A model generated the notes under the pieces. That model was not told the origin of the DNA, searched no databases, and saw only the letters and a list, made by a program, of their open reading frames with translations. Shown in pieces: positions 1-9,215 of a DNA stretch of 64,000 nt; positions within the stretch are counted from its first letter, which is position 1, and every line of letters begins with the position of its first letter. Origin of the DNA: Betaproteobacteria bacterium (GTDB lineage Bacteria > Pseudomonadota > Gammaproteobacteria > Burkholderiales > SG8-39); contig SHXR01000010.1 of the NCBI GenBank assembly GCA_009693235.1, positions 1 through 64,000 on the forward strand. The letters are read 5' to 3'. The translations under genes and the position numbers were made by a program.

Positions 1-1
1 T

Positions 2-577
2 CGCCGCCATGGGCGCGTGGGGCATCTGTTGCAGGGTCGGTTCAAGGCCATCCTGGTGGACAGCGACGCATACTTGCTGGAGCTGGCGCGCTACGTCGTA
101 TTGAATCCGGTGCGGGCGGGGATGGTGAAACGAGCGACGGACTGGGTGTGGAGCAGCTACCGTGCCAGCCTGGGCATTGCGCCGGCCGAGCCATTTCTGG
201 CGGTGGACGGGTTATTGGCGCAATTCGCAAAGCGGCTGAACGTGGCACGAAATCGCTACGCGCAATTCGTGGCCGAGGGGATCAAAGCGCCTTCGCCATG
301 GGCACAACTCAACGGGTAAGTATTTCTTGGCGATGAACAGTTTGTCGAGCAGATGCAGAAGCGCGCGGCGACCAGCCAACGCAAGGACGTGCAAATTCCA
401 AAGGCCCACCGGCGTGCGCCACCGCCATCGCTGACGCAAATCGAAAAATCGGCCCCCAACCGTGATGCCGCCATCGTACGGACGCATGCCACCGGCGCTT
501 ATTCATACCAGCAGATTGCTTCGCACTTTGGTTTGCACTTTACGACCGTTGGTAAGATAGTGAGAGGCGCGCGATGA
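2..577 (+). pseudogene. REP-associated tyrosine transposase (RAYT) remnant, 5' end outside window
   Basis: This is the C-terminal part of a Y1/IS200-like transposase of the RAYT type, a family of single-strand nucleases associated with REP palindromes. The frame is already open at the left edge, so the catalytic N-terminus lies outside the window. It starts RRHGRVGHLLQGRFKA, passes through the family block ARYVVLNPVRAGMV and is then cut by an in-frame TAA at 317-319. In the same frame the protein resumes as VFLGDEQFVEQM and ends with a helix-turn-helix-like tail (YQQIASHFGLHFTTVGKIV) at the TGA at 575-577. A single nonsense change therefore separates two halves that align with one family protein. 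An alternative is that a shorter protein ending at 319 is still made. Confidence 0.85.
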
Positions 578-615
578 GCGAGAGGACCTTATTCGATAGG
601 CTATTGTTCTAGACC

Positions 616-645
616 TGACCTCGGACCCTAGTGACCCCGGACCCT
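616..645 (+). repeat. Short direct repeat behind the transposase
   Basis: TGACCTCGGACCCT (616-629) is followed by TGACCCCGGACCCT (632-645), two 14-mers differing at one base with a 16-bp period. They sit 38 bp after the end of the transposase frame. Related GACCTGACCC-like strings often flank genes of this family, so this may be an element end, but no matching copy is seen on the other side because the window starts inside the gene. Confidence 0.45.
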
Positions 646-658
646 CTACTGCCGATCC

Positions 659-680
659 GCGCGGCGAGGGTGTGCCGCGC
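659..680 (-). terminator. Possible hairpin downstream of miaA
   Basis: GCGCGGC (659-665) and GCCGCGC (674-680) form a 7-bp perfect stem with an 8-nt loop, 20 bp beyond the miaA stop on the minus strand. No run of U follows, so it may only slow or stabilise the transcript end rather than act as an intrinsic terminator. Confidence 0.25.
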
Positions 681-700
681 GAGCGCGTGGTTGCAGCGGA

Positions 701-1651
701 TCAGGAGGGCGTGCTCCAGTGTTCGCGAACGAGCCGGAGCGCGGTTTCGTCCAGCGCCGGTGCCAGACAGTCGAGGGTTGTCACGTTGGCCATGCTGCGC
801 AACCAAGTGAGTTGTCGTTTGGCGAGTTGGCGCGTCGCGGCGATGCCTTTCTCGCGCAGAGTTGTGCGATCGATGGTGCCATCGAGAAATTCCCATGCCT
901 GCCGATAGCCGACCGCGCGCATCGATGGCAGCGCACTGTGCAGGGGGTATTTTTCCTTCAGGTGGCGCACTTCTTCGACCAGGCCTGCGTTCAACATCGC
1001 GTCGAACCGCTGGGCGATTCGTTGATGAAGGAGCGAACGGTCGGACGGCACGAGCGCGAGCACATCGATGTCGAGCGCGGGCGCATCCGGTGCGCGCTGC
1101 ATGAAATGCGCCGACATCGGTTCGCCGCTGATGCGAAATACTTCGAGTGCGCGCTGAATGCGTTGCGAGTCGCTGGGGGAGAGGCGGGCGGCGGTGTGCG
1201 GATCGATGCGAGCCAGTTCCGCGTGCACTGCCGGCCAGCCGTGGCGAAGCGCTTCCTCGTCGATCGCCGCGCGGACCGATGCGTTGGCACCCGGTAAGGG
1301 CGAGAGTCCCTCCCGTAATGCCTTGATGTAGAGCATCGTTCCGCCAACGAGCAACGGCAGGCGATGGCGGCCGTGGATCTCGGTCATCAACCGCAGTGCA
1401 TCGGTGCGAAACCGCGCTGCGGAGTAGCTCTCGGTTGGGTCGATAATGTCGATGAGATGGTGTGCCACTGCTTCGCGTTCGGCCTGCGTTGGTTTGGCGG
1501 TGCCGACATGCATGTTGCGAAAGACCTGCGCCGAATCGACTGAGATGATCTCGACCGGGAAATGTTTGGCGATGGCCAGCGCTAGGCGCGATTTGCCGCT
1601 GGCGGTCGGGCCGAGTAGGGCTATTGCACGCGGGAATTGTTTAGCGACCAC
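701..1651 (-). CDS. miaA: tRNA dimethylallyltransferase MiaA
   Basis: Transfers the dimethylallyl group to A37 of tRNAs reading UNN codons. The Walker A motif GPTASGKS lies near the N-terminus and is followed by the DSAQVF substrate loop; the remainder matches MiaA throughout. I place the start at the GTG at 1651 (VVAKQFPRA), which gives 316 residues, the usual size; the frame stays open further upstream to 1708 but only inside mutL. It overlaps the mutL stop by 11 bp, so the two are probably translationally coupled as the last genes of ybaK-mutL-miaA. The usual neighbour hfq is not downstream; a transposase remnant lies there instead. Confidence 0.95.
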   Translation of the reverse strand: MVAKQFPRAIALLGPTASGKSRLALAIAKHFPVEIISVDSAQVFRNMHVGTAKPTQAEREAVAHHLIDIIDPTESYSAARFRTDALRLMTEIHGRHRLPLLVGGTMLYIKALREGLSPLPGANASVRAAIDEEALRHGWPAVHAELARIDPHTAARLSPSDSQRIQRALEVFRISGEPMSAHFMQRAPDAPALDIDVLALVPSDRSLLHQRIAQRFDAMLNAGLVEEVRHLKEKYPLHSALPSMRAVGYRQAWEFLDGTIDRTTLREKGIAATRQLAKRQLTWLRSMANVTTLDCLAPALDETALRLVREHWSTPS

Positions 1652-3392
1652 GCATGAACAGCCGATCAAGATCGGCCATCGACATCTGATACCACGTCGG
1701 CCGGCCATGATTGCAGTTGCCGGCCCGTTCGGTTTCTTCCATTTCGCGGAGCAACGCGTTCATTTCGGCGATCGACAATTGCCGGTTCGCCCGCACCGCA
1801 CCGTGACAGGCCATGGTGGAAAGCAGTTCGTCTTGCCGCTGGCTTAAAACCTGCGAAATTCCGTAATCGCGAATGTCTTGCAGCAATGCCCGCGCGAGGG
1901 CCGGAACATCGTCGTCGATCACCAGTGCCGGCGCGCCGCGCACCACGAGCGTCGTCGGCGAAACCGGCGCGATCTCCAGGCCAATCGAAGCAAGGGCCGC
2001 CCGATGTTCTTCGGCGGCGGCCACTTCGAGCAGATCGGCTGTAAACGTAATCGGAATCAACAGCGATTGAGCGGTCACCTTCTGTTGGGCCAGCGTTGTC
2101 TTCAATTTTTCATAGAGGATGCGTTCATGCGCGGCATGCATGTCGACCTGCACCAAGCCCACTTCGTTCTGCGCGGGCACATAGATGCCATGCAGTTGCG
2201 CGATCGCATAACCAAGCGGACGCGTGGCGTTTTCGGTGGGCTGCGGGCGTGGCGTTCCAAGTAAGGCGGTCGCGTTCTCCGATCGATCGCGGATCGCCGA
2301 GATCATCGCCGTATAGGCGGCCACCGGCTGCACCACGCCGAGCTCGCCCTGCATTGGCCGGTACGGCGTGAAGGTGTTGGCCGGTAGCGCGCTTGGGGGC
2401 GCCTGCCGTCCGGTCACCGCAAGGGCTTTGCTCAAGGCGCGCACGATGAACTGGTGCACCGCGCGACTATCGCGAAAGCGCACCTCCGTTTTCGCCGGAT
2501 GCACATTGACATCGACAGCAGACGGATCGATATCCAGAAACAGGGCGAACGCAGGAAAGCGATCGCCATGCATGACATCGGTATAGGGATCGCGCGTCGC
2601 ATGGGCGAGCAACTTATCGCGCACGAAGCGGCCGTTGACATAGGCGAACTGGTGGTCACGATTGCCGCGTCCCACTGCCGGGTCACCGGCGAAGCCGTAC
2701 AGCCTAAGCCCTGCGATCGACTCATCGACCGGCCGGCAACCTTGCGCGAAGGTCTCGCCCAGGATGGCGGTTGCCCGTGTAAGCGCTTCGCCGCGTGGGA
2801 AATGCGCGGTGACCCGTCCGTTATGGCGTAGCGACATCGCAACATCATGGCGAGCGAGTGCGATGCGATGGAACGTCTCGGCGCAATGGGCGTACTCGGT
2901 GGCTTCCATGCGCAGAAACTTGCGACGCGCCGGCGTATTGAAATACAGGTCGGCGACATCGATGGTCGTACCCTGCCCATGCGCGGCGGGCTCGACGGCC
3001 GTTGGTGGGCCGCCTTCTGCTTGAATGGTTGCACCGTGGGGTGTAGTGGCTGTTCGCGAGCAGAGCGTGACCCGCGCCACCGAGGCAATCGAGGCCAGCG
3101 CTTCGCCGCGAAAACCGAGCGTTGCGACGCGTTCCAGATCCGCGAGCGATGCGATCTTTCTGGTGGCGTGACGTGCTAGCGCAAGGGCTAGTTCATCGCG
3201 GGCGATGCCACTGCCATCATCGGTGACCCGGATGAGTTTGATGCCGCCTTCAACGAGCGTCACGCTGATGCTCTGGGCGCCAGCGTCGAGCGCGTTTTCC
3301 AGCAACTCCTTCAATACCGAAGCGGGCCGTTCGACGACTTCCCCAACGGCGATTTGGCTGATCAGCGTATCGGGCAGCAAACGAATCGTCAT
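1641..3392 (-). CDS. mutL: DNA mismatch repair protein MutL, endonuclease type
   Basis: Mismatch repair matchmaker and ATPase of 583 residues. The N-terminal GHKL ATPase motifs are all visible: [17 protein letters not shown] and GFRGEALAS. The C-terminal dimerisation domain carries [12 protein letters not shown] (encoded at 2109-2144), which fits the metal-binding endonuclease signature DQHA-x2-E-x4-E except for Q to M, together with ACHGAVRAN and CNHGRPT near the end. This suggests a MutL that nicks DNA itself, as in bacteria without MutH. The ATG at 3392 overlaps the TGA of the upstream ybaK-like gene (ATGA), indicating coupling; miaA follows with an overlap. Confidence 0.97.
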   Translation of the reverse strand: MTIRLLPDTLISQIAVGEVVERPASVLKELLENALDAGAQSISVTLVEGGIKLIRVTDDGSGIARDELALALARHATRKIASLADLERVATLGFRGEALASIASVARVTLCSRTATTPHGATIQAEGGPPTAVEPAAHGQGTTIDVADLYFNTPARRKFLRMEATEYAHCAETFHRIALARHDVAMSLRHNGRVTAHFPRGEALTRATAILGETFAQGCRPVDESIAGLRLYGFAGDPAVGRGNRDHQFAYVNGRFVRDKLLAHATRDPYTDVMHGDRFPAFALFLDIDPSAVDVNVHPAKTEVRFRDSRAVHQFIVRALSKALAVTGRQAPPSALPANTFTPYRPMQGELGVVQPVAAYTAMISAIRDRSENATALLGTPRPQPTENATRPLGYAIAQLHGIYVPAQNEVGLVQVDMHAAHERILYEKLKTTLAQQKVTAQSLLIPITFTADLLEVAAAEEHRAALASIGLEIAPVSPTTLVVRGAPALVIDDDVPALARALLQDIRDYGISQVLSQRQDELLSTMACHGAVRANRQLSIAEMNALLREMEETERAGNCNHGRPTWYQMSMADLDRLFMRGR

Positions 3393-3886
3393 GTCTCGGC
3401 CACGGCGACAATTTCTGCGTTGGTGATGCGCACCAATTCGTTTGGCGTCAAGCGAAACACGGTATGCGGATGACCGGCTGCGGCCCAGATTTCATCAAAA
3501 GCGAAGAGCGATCGTTCGACCGGGCGGCGAAGCGGTTGGGAGTGTCCTACCGGCGCGACGCCGCCGATTACAAATCCGGTCTTGTCACGAACGAAGTTGG
3601 CGTCCGCTTTGCCGACCGGCTCGGCTGTCACCGCGACCAAGCGTTTCATATCCACGCGTTTTGCCCCGCTGGAGAGCACCAGCAGTGCTTGATCGGAGGC
3701 CATGAGACGAAACACCAGCGAGTTGGCGATTTGTGCCACCTTGCAGCCCAGGGCATCGGCCGTCATTTGTGCGGTGCGCGTCGAATCGGACAGGACAACG
3801 ATGCGATCGACCAAGCCCTGTGCGCCAAGTGCGTCGCGCACGCGTACGACACTTGCATGTTGCTCGATGGCGGCAGGTTGAGACAA
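3389..3886 (-). CDS. YbaK/EbsC family aminoacyl-tRNA deacylase
   Basis: Member of the YbaK/ProX family, which hydrolyses mischarged tRNA such as Cys-tRNA(Pro). Family blocks visible are IANSLVFR, SGAKRVDMKRL, FVIGGVAPVGH and the closing FDEIWAAAGHPHTVFRLTPNEL. The frame stays open to 4027, but homology begins at SQPAAIEQHASVVRVRD; I therefore choose the TTG at 3886, giving 165 residues. No strong ribosome site is visible, so the start is uncertain by a few codons. First gene of the ybaK-mutL-miaA run, joined to mutL by an ATGA overlap. Exact tRNA specificity cannot be read from the sequence. Confidence 0.85.
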   Translation of the reverse strand: MSQPAAIEQHASVVRVRDALGAQGLVDRIVVLSDSTRTAQMTADALGCKVAQIANSLVFRLMASDQALLVLSSGAKRVDMKRLVAVTAEPVGKADANFVRDKTGFVIGGVAPVGHSQPLRRPVERSLFAFDEIWAAAGHPHTVFRLTPNELVRITNAEIVAVAET

Positions 3887-3942
3887 GGGCAGTACACGGT
3901 CTGGAAGGAGAAGGGCGCGCGGATTATAGCCGCCGGGCCCGC

Positions 3943-3948
3943 TACAAT
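3943..3948 (+). promoter_or_regulatory. -10-like element for dedA operon
   Basis: TACAAT lies 28 bp before the dedA ATG in the 90-bp gap between the divergent ybaK and dedA genes. No convincing -35 box is seen, so this is a weak promoter call. Confidence 0.4.
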
Positions 3949-3976
3949 AGCGCCTACCTCTCGATTCGAATCGATC

Positions 3977-4621
3977 ATGGAATATCTTGCTTTCTTTTGG
4001 GATGTCGTCGTGCATCTCGACCGGCACCTGGCGAGTTTGCTTGCCGAGTACGGCACCTGGGTGTACGCACTCTTTTTTCTGATCATTTTTTGCGAGACCG
4101 GCCTCGTCGTCACGCCGTTTCTGCCCGGCGATTCGCTTCTATTTGTTGCCGGCGCCTTGTGGGCGGCGAGCGATATGAACATTCATGCGCTGGCGGTCAC
4201 CATTGTCGTCGCGGCCTTCTGCGGCGACAACGTCAACTACTTTATCGGGCGCAAACTCGGCCCGCAGGTGTTTCGCTGGGAGAGCTCGCGCTTCTTCAAC
4301 CGCGCGGCGTTGGATAAGACCCATGCGTTCTACGAAAAGCATGGCGGCAAGACGGTCATCATGGCGCGTTTTATTCCACTGGTTCGCACGTTCGCGCCCT
4401 TTGTGGCGGGCATCGGCAAGATGTTCTATCCCCATTACATTCTGTTCAGCATCGTGGGTTCGTTTCTTTGGGTCGCCATTCTTGCGTACGGTGGGTATTT
4501 CTTTGGTAATGTGCCGCTCGTGAAGAATAATCTGTCGATGGTGATTGCCCTCATCGTGATTGTTTCGGTTGCCCCGATCGCCATTGAATATCTGCGCACC
4601 AAGATGCGTTCGGCACCATGA
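3977..4621 (+). CDS. DedA family membrane protein
   Basis: Inner-membrane protein of 214 residues in the DedA (SNARE-associated) family, implicated in undecaprenyl-phosphate or phospholipid flipping and membrane energisation. Family blocks FCETGLVVTPFLPGDSLLF, GDNVNYFIGRKLGP and ARFIPLVRTFAPFVAGIG are present, the last carrying the conserved arginines needed in characterised members. The frame is open far upstream, but the ATG at 3977 (MEYLAFFWDVV) is where the family starts. Its stop overlaps the start of the CoA-transferase (ATGA), so it leads a plus-strand operon of acyl-CoA genes that sits between mutL and amiC. Confidence 0.93.
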   Translation: MEYLAFFWDVVVHLDRHLASLLAEYGTWVYALFFLIIFCETGLVVTPFLPGDSLLFVAGALWAASDMNIHALAVTIVVAAFCGDNVNYFIGRKLGPQVFRWESSRFFNRAALDKTHAFYEKHGGKTVIMARFIPLVRTFAPFVAGIGKMFYPHYILFSIVGSFLWVAILAYGGYFFGNVPLVKNNLSMVIALIVIVSVAPIAIEYLRTKMRSAP

Positions 4622-5766
4622 TGAAGGGTGAACAGGACGTTGCATTGCCGCTCGCCGGTCTGGTGATGGTCGAGCTTGGCTCGAGCGTGGCGGCGCCGTT
4701 CGGCGCGCAGATTTTTGCCGACTTGGGCGCCGTCGTCCTCAAGGTGGAGACCAAGGAAGGTGGCGACGATGCGCGCTCCTGGGGGCCGCCGTTTTGGCAT
4801 GGGGCGGGTGCGGCTTTTCAGACTTTGAATCGGAACAAATTTTCCGCTGCGCTCGATCTGAAAAATACCGCTGAGCGCGATGCGTTGGTGCGCTTCATTA
4901 TCGAACGCGCCGATGTGGTGCTGCAGAACATGCGCCCAGGGCTGGTCGACAAGCTGGGCTTGGATGCCAAGACGCTGCGTGCCGCCAAGCCATCGCTGGT
5001 GTATTGCAATCTGGGTGCATTCGGCTCCAAAGGCCCAATGCGCCAGCACCCTGGTTACGATCCGCTCATTCAGGCGTTTGCCGGATTGATGAGCGTGACC
5101 GGCGAAGAAGGCCGTCCGCCGGTGCGCGTGGTGCCCTCGATTATCGATATGACCACCGGTATGTGGTCGGTCATCGGCATCTTGTCCGCGCTCCGGCAAC
5201 GCGACGCGACCGGCGAGGGCTGCACCATCGACACCTCGCTGTTTGAGACCGGCCTTGCATGGATGAATTTTTCCGTGGCGAATTATCTGGCCAGCGGCAA
5301 GGTCCCGCGTCGCACCGGCACCGAGGCGGCGATGCTGGTGCCGTACAAAGCATACCAGGCGAGTGATGGGTATATGGTCATCGCAGCAGGGAATGACGGT
5401 CTGTTTCGGCGTCTAACTGAGGCGCTCGGGCATCCCGAGTGGGCCACCGACGTGCGGTTCAAAACCAATCCGGATCGTGTTCACCACCGCGAAGCGATCA
5501 ATCGGCTTATCGACGAGGTGCTCGCTACCGACACCCGCGCGCATTGGACGGCAGCGCTCGAACAGGCGGGCGTACCCTGCGGGCCGCTGCAAACCACCGA
5601 TGAAGTCGTGACGCATCCGCAAACCGAGGCGGTGGAAATGCTGCAATCGACCCCCGATGGCAAGATGCGCTTTGTCGGTATACCGATTCGCTTCGACGGC
5701 GAGCGCCCGGCCATGCGGAGCGGCCCGCCGACGCTGGGCGAGCACACCGGCGAAGTTCTGCGCTGA
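4618..5766 (+). CDS. CaiB/BaiF family (family III) CoA-transferase
   Basis: Transfers CoA between a CoA thioester and a free carboxylic acid. The 382-residue protein begins with the family hallmark LVMVELGSSVAAPFGAQIFADLGA, shown here in part, and has the YDPLIQAFAGLMSVTG block that carries the catalytic aspartate, plus NRNKFSAALDLK. The start overlaps dedA by 4 bp, and enoyl-CoA hydratase and acyl-CoA dehydrogenase genes follow. I infer that the three enzymes activate a carboxylic acid as its CoA ester and begin its beta-oxidation; the substrate is unknown. Confidence 0.92.
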   Translation: MMKGEQDVALPLAGLVMVELGSSVAAPFGAQIFADLGAVVLKVETKEGGDDARSWGPPFWHGAGAAFQTLNRNKFSAALDLKNTAERDALVRFIIERADVVLQNMRPGLVDKLGLDAKTLRAAKPSLVYCNLGAFGSKGPMRQHPGYDPLIQAFAGLMSVTGEEGRPPVRVVPSIIDMTTGMWSVIGILSALRQRDATGEGCTIDTSLFETGLAWMNFSVANYLASGKVPRRTGTEAAMLVPYKAYQASDGYMVIAAGNDGLFRRLTEALGHPEWATDVRFKTNPDRVHHREAINRLIDEVLATDTRAHWTAALEQAGVPCGPLQTTDEVVTHPQTEAVEMLQSTPDGKMRFVGIPIRFDGERPAMRSGPPTLGEHTGEVLR

Positions 5767-5794
5767 ATGGCCCGCGCCTCAATTTTCCAACCCG

Positions 5795-6598
5795 ATGCTA
5801 ACCCCGATGACAAAGTTCGAAACGCTGAAAGTTGAACGCCAGGCAGGCGGTCTGATGCTGGTGACCTTGAACCGCCCCGACGTACGAAACGCCACCAACA
5901 CGCAAATGGGCCGGGAACTGCGCGAACTCTTCGTACCGCTCAAGTTCACGCCGGGTGATGTGCGTTGCGTGGTCATCACTGGTGCGGGCGATAAGGCGTT
6001 CTGTGCCGGTGGCGACCTCAAAGAACGCAACGGCATGACCGATGAGACATGGCGTCTGCAGCATGCGATTTTCGAGGAAGCGTTCTACGCCATCATCGAT
6101 TGCAGCGTGCCGGTGATCGCCGCGGTGAATGGCGCGGCGTTCGGCGGTGGCCTGGAGATGGCGCTTTGCTGCGATTTCATCTACGCAGTAAAGGGCGTTC
6201 GCCTTGCATTGACCGAAGTGCGCTTAGGGATCATGCCGGGTGGCTGCGGTACGCAAAACCTGCCGCGCGCGGTCGGTTCGCGCCGCGCCAAGGAACTGAT
6301 CCTCACCGCGCAGCCGTTCACCGCCGAACAAGGCTATGAGTGGGGTCTGGTCAATCAGTTGTGCGAGCCTACTGAGCTCATGCCTGCGGTGCAGGCCACC
6401 GTCGAACGGATCTGCGAGAACGCGCCGCTCTCGGTGCGGCAGGCGAAGAAATCGATCGACTATGGCATGCAGATGGACATTCATTCGGCCATCGTCTTCG
6501 AAGTGCAGGCGTACGAGCGCATGATCAGCACCGAAGATCGGCATGAGGGCGTGCGCGCCTTCAACGAAAAACGCAAACCGAATTTCAAGGGGCGATGA
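5795..6598 (+). CDS. Enoyl-CoA hydratase/isomerase family protein
   Basis: Crotonase-fold enzyme of about 265 residues, probably hydrating an enoyl-CoA. The oxyanion-hole blocks GDKAFCAGGDLKE and AVNGAAFGGGLEMALCCDF and the TEVRLGIMPGGCGTQNLPR block are present. Two ATGs (5795, MLTPM; 5807, MTKFETL) are possible and neither has a clear ribosome site; the frame open upstream to 5657 lies inside the CoA-transferase and is not used. The gap to the upstream gene is about 30 bp, and the next gene starts directly after its stop. Confidence 0.92.
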   Translation: MLTPMTKFETLKVERQAGGLMLVTLNRPDVRNATNTQMGRELRELFVPLKFTPGDVRCVVITGAGDKAFCAGGDLKERNGMTDETWRLQHAIFEEAFYAIIDCSVPVIAAVNGAAFGGGLEMALCCDFIYAVKGVRLALTEVRLGIMPGGCGTQNLPRAVGSRRAKELILTAQPFTAEQGYEWGLVNQLCEPTELMPAVQATVERICENAPLSVRQAKKSIDYGMQMDIHSAIVFEVQAYERMISTEDRHEGVRAFNEKRKPNFKGR

Positions 6599-7783
6599 GT
6601 GGCGAACGATGCGGCAATGATTTCGATCCCGTTTGGCAATGATCATCCGGAGATTCGCGATGCGATCCGCGCCATCTGCAAGAATTTTCCTGCTGCCTAT
6701 TGGCGCAAGCTCGAAGATGCCGATGAGTACGCCGAAGAATTCGTGCAGGCGCTCACTGAAAGCGGCTATCTTGCCGCGCTGATCCCGGAAGAGTACGGTG
6801 GGTCGGGCCTGCCGGTGCGGGCGGCCGGCGTGATTCTCGAAGAGATCCACGTATCGGGCTGCAACGCGGCGGCTTGCCATGCGCAGATGTACATCATGGG
6901 CACGGTGCTCAGGCACGGCAATGCCGATCAGAAGCGCCGTTATCTGCCTGGCATTGCCAATGGCAAGTTGCGCTTGCAGGCGTTCGGTGTATCGGAGCCT
7001 ACGACCGGTTCTGATACCACGCGATTGAAGACCCGCGCGGTACGGGACGGCAGCCACTACATCGTCAACGGTCAGAAGATCTGGACCAGCCGCGCCCACA
7101 AATCCGACCTGATGCTGTTGCTGGCGCGGACCAAGGCGCTCGAAGAATGTACCAGCCGCTCCGATGGCCTGTCGGTGTTTCTGGTCGATATGCGGGAAGC
7201 GGTCGGCAAAGGCCTGACGCTTCGTCGCATCGATACCATGGTGAATCACCAGACCAATGAAGTGTTCTTCGACAACCTCCGTGTGCCCGTCGAAAACCTG
7301 ATCGGTGAGGAGAACCGCGGCTTTCGCTACATCTTGGATGGCATGAATGCCGAACGCATTCTCGTGGCCCATGAGTCATTGGGCGATGCGCGGTTTTTCA
7401 TCAATAAGTCGGTGGAATACTCGAAGCAACGCGTCGTCTTCAATCGACCGATTGGCCAGAACCAAGGCGTGCAATTCCCGATTGCGCGGTCCTATGCCGA
7501 ATGGAAAGCGGCCGATCTGATGGTGCGGACCGGCGCGGCGTTATTTGAAGCGGGGCAGCCCTGCGGCGAGGAAGCAAACATCGGCAAGCTGCTGGCAGCA
7601 GACGCCGCCTGGAATGCCGCGGAAGCCTGCATGCAAACCCATGGTGGCTTCGCTGTGGCCCGCGAATTCGATGTCGAACGGAAATGGCGGGAATGCCGAT
7701 TGATGCAGATCGCGCCGATCTCCACCAACCTGATTCTCAGCTACATCGGCGAGCACGTGCTTGGCATGCCGCGTAGCTACTGA
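6599..7783 (+). CDS. Acyl-CoA dehydrogenase
   Basis: FAD-dependent dehydrogenase of 394 residues that introduces the alpha-beta double bond into an acyl-CoA. The signature AFGVSEPTTGSDTTRLKT, the middle beta domain (VNGQKIWTSRAHKSDLM) and the helical C-terminal block ending SYIGEHVLGMPRSY are visible. I use the GTG at 6599, directly after the hydratase TGA, because AAGGGG lies at a good distance upstream; an ATG at 6617 is the alternative. Last gene of the dedA-led operon. Its 3' end overlaps the convergent amiC gene by 47 bp. Confidence 0.93.
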   Translation: MANDAAMISIPFGNDHPEIRDAIRAICKNFPAAYWRKLEDADEYAEEFVQALTESGYLAALIPEEYGGSGLPVRAAGVILEEIHVSGCNAAACHAQMYIMGTVLRHGNADQKRRYLPGIANGKLRLQAFGVSEPTTGSDTTRLKTRAVRDGSHYIVNGQKIWTSRAHKSDLMLLLARTKALEECTSRSDGLSVFLVDMREAVGKGLTLRRIDTMVNHQTNEVFFDNLRVPVENLIGEENRGFRYILDGMNAERILVAHESLGDARFFINKSVEYSKQRVVFNRPIGQNQGVQFPIARSYAEWKAADLMVRTGAALFEAGQPCGEEANIGKLLAADAAWNAAEACMQTHGGFAVAREFDVERKWRECRLMQIAPISTNLILSYIGEHVLGMPRSY

Positions 7784-9215
7784 TCGTCGCATGCGGTGAG
7801 GGCGGGGCGGCGAGCGTCGAGCGACTGCCGTTCGGATCGGCCGCGACATAGCGCTTAATGCCGCTCACGATCGCATGGGCCATGCGGTCCTGGTGCGCGT
7901 TGTCGCTCAGTTTGCGTTCTTCATCCGGATTGGTGATGAACGCGGTCTCCACGAGAATCGACGGAATATCGGGGGCCTTCAGCACCGCAAAGCCGGCCTG
8001 CTCGACCTGCTGTTTGTGCAGGGTATTGATGCCGCCGATTTCACGCAATACCGAGCGGCCGAGTTTCAAGCTGTCATTGATGGTCGCGGTCTGCGAGAGG
8101 TCAAGGAGCGTCTGGGCGACATGCCGATCCCGGCTGCCAAGATTCACGCCACCGACCAGGTCCGCCTCATTTTCGCGTTTGGCGATCCAGTTGGCGGCCA
8201 CACTGGTTGCGCCGCGCTCCGATAAGGCGAAGACGGACGATCCGCGCGCATTGGGATGCACGAAAGCGTCGGCATGGATCGAGACAAACAGGTCGCCGCG
8301 CACGCGACGGGCTTTTTCGACGCGCGCTTGCAGCGGCACAAAATAATCATCGTCGCGTGTGAGGACCGCGCGCATGTTCGGTTCGGCGCCGATTATCGCG
8401 GCCAGTCGTTTGGCGATCGCCAGCGTCACGTTCTTTTCCCATGTACCGCGGGCACCGCGCGCACCGGGATCTTCGCCGCCATGTCCGGCGTCGACAACCA
8501 CGGTGAACGTTCGCGATGGCAGTGGCTTCGGTCCACCTTTACCTGCTTGTACGTTGGGCGCCGTACGGGTGTGCTCGCGCGCTTTCCCATCGGGCTTGGC
8601 CACCGGCATTTCGGTGGCTGGCGGAGGGGCGGCGGTGTCAGCCCGCGGGGCAGGTGCAGACGTGGCGGGTGGCGCCGGCTCAGGCGCGGCGCTTTTTGCA
8701 TCGTTCGCCTGCAGATCGAACCGCTGGTCGCTTTTTTGCAACAGCGCGAGGAGCGGATCGGGTGGATTCAACGGAAAGATATCGATCACCAAGCGATGGC
8801 CATAGTCGCCGAACGGCTTCAAGGAGAAGACCATTGGTTTTACCGTTGTCTTGAGGTCCAACACGACCCGGACGATGTCGGGTTTGAATTGGCCGGTTCG
8901 CACTGCGCGAATATAAGGGTCGTCGACATTGATTTTGCCGTCGATCTCACGCCTGAGACTGGCATGATCGACGTTCGACAGATCGAGGACCAATCGATCC
9001 GGATCGGCAACAAAACTCATCGTGTAGGCGATCGGATTGTTCGATTCAATCGTTACTCGCGTGTATTCCTGCGCCGGCCATGCGCGCACCGCTTTCACGA
9101 TTTCCATCGCGTGCAGCGGCCATGCGAAGGCGCATAACGCTGCGAAGAGCGCGTACGCAATCACGTAGCGCGCGCTACATTGGGGGGCAGATTGCGTTCG
9201 AGTTGCAGCCGACAC
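7737..9215 (-). CDS. amiC: N-acetylmuramoyl-L-alanine amidase AmiC, periplasmic
   Basis: Cell-wall hydrolase acting at division. An N-terminal signal peptide (hydrophobic core VIAYALFAALCAFAWPL, cleaved after HA) is followed by an AMIN domain (roughly residues 36-150), a low-complexity Ala/Pro linker and the zinc amidase_3 domain with VVDAGHGGEDPGARG, VSIHADAF and the VETAFITNPDEE glutamate block. I choose the GTG at 9215 because GAGG precedes it by 6 bases and it supplies positive charges ahead of the hydrophobic core. The alternative GTG at 9164 overlaps the tsaE TGA (GTGA) but gives a charge-free leader. Cotranscribed with tsaE. Confidence 0.93.
   Translation of the reverse strand: MSAATRTQSAPQCSARYVIAYALFAALCAFAWPLHAMEIVKAVRAWPAQEYTRVTIESNNPIAYTMSFVADPDRLVLDLSNVDHASLRREIDGKINVDDPYIRAVRTGQFKPDIVRVVLDLKTTVKPMVFSLKPFGDYGHRLVIDIFPLNPPDPLLALLQKSDQRFDLQANDAKSAAPEPAPPATSAPAPRADTAAPPPATEMPVAKPDGKAREHTRTAPNVQAGKGGPKPLPSRTFTVVVDAGHGGEDPGARGARGTWEKNVTLAIAKRLAAIIGAEPNMRAVLTRDDDYFVPLQARVEKARRVRGDLFVSIHADAFVHPNARGSSVFALSERGATSVAANWIAKRENEADLVGGVNLGSRDRHVAQTLLDLSQTATINDSLKLGRSVLREIGGINTLHKQQVEQAGFAVLKAPDIPSILVETAFITNPDEERKLSDNAHQDRMAHAIVSGIKRYVAADPNGSRSTLAAPPSPHATISSYAACQARARRCS

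Noticed and set aside
3464-3976. N-terminal extension of DedA by 171 residues
   Set aside because: The extra frame runs antisense through the ybaK-like gene, and DedA homology begins exactly at the ATG at 3977.
6224-7372. A 382-codon open frame on the minus strand opposite the hydratase and acyl-CoA dehydrogenase genes
   Set aside because: Shadow of well-supported plus-strand genes; its protein has no recognisable domain and is rich in His, Arg and Ile in the manner of antisense translation.
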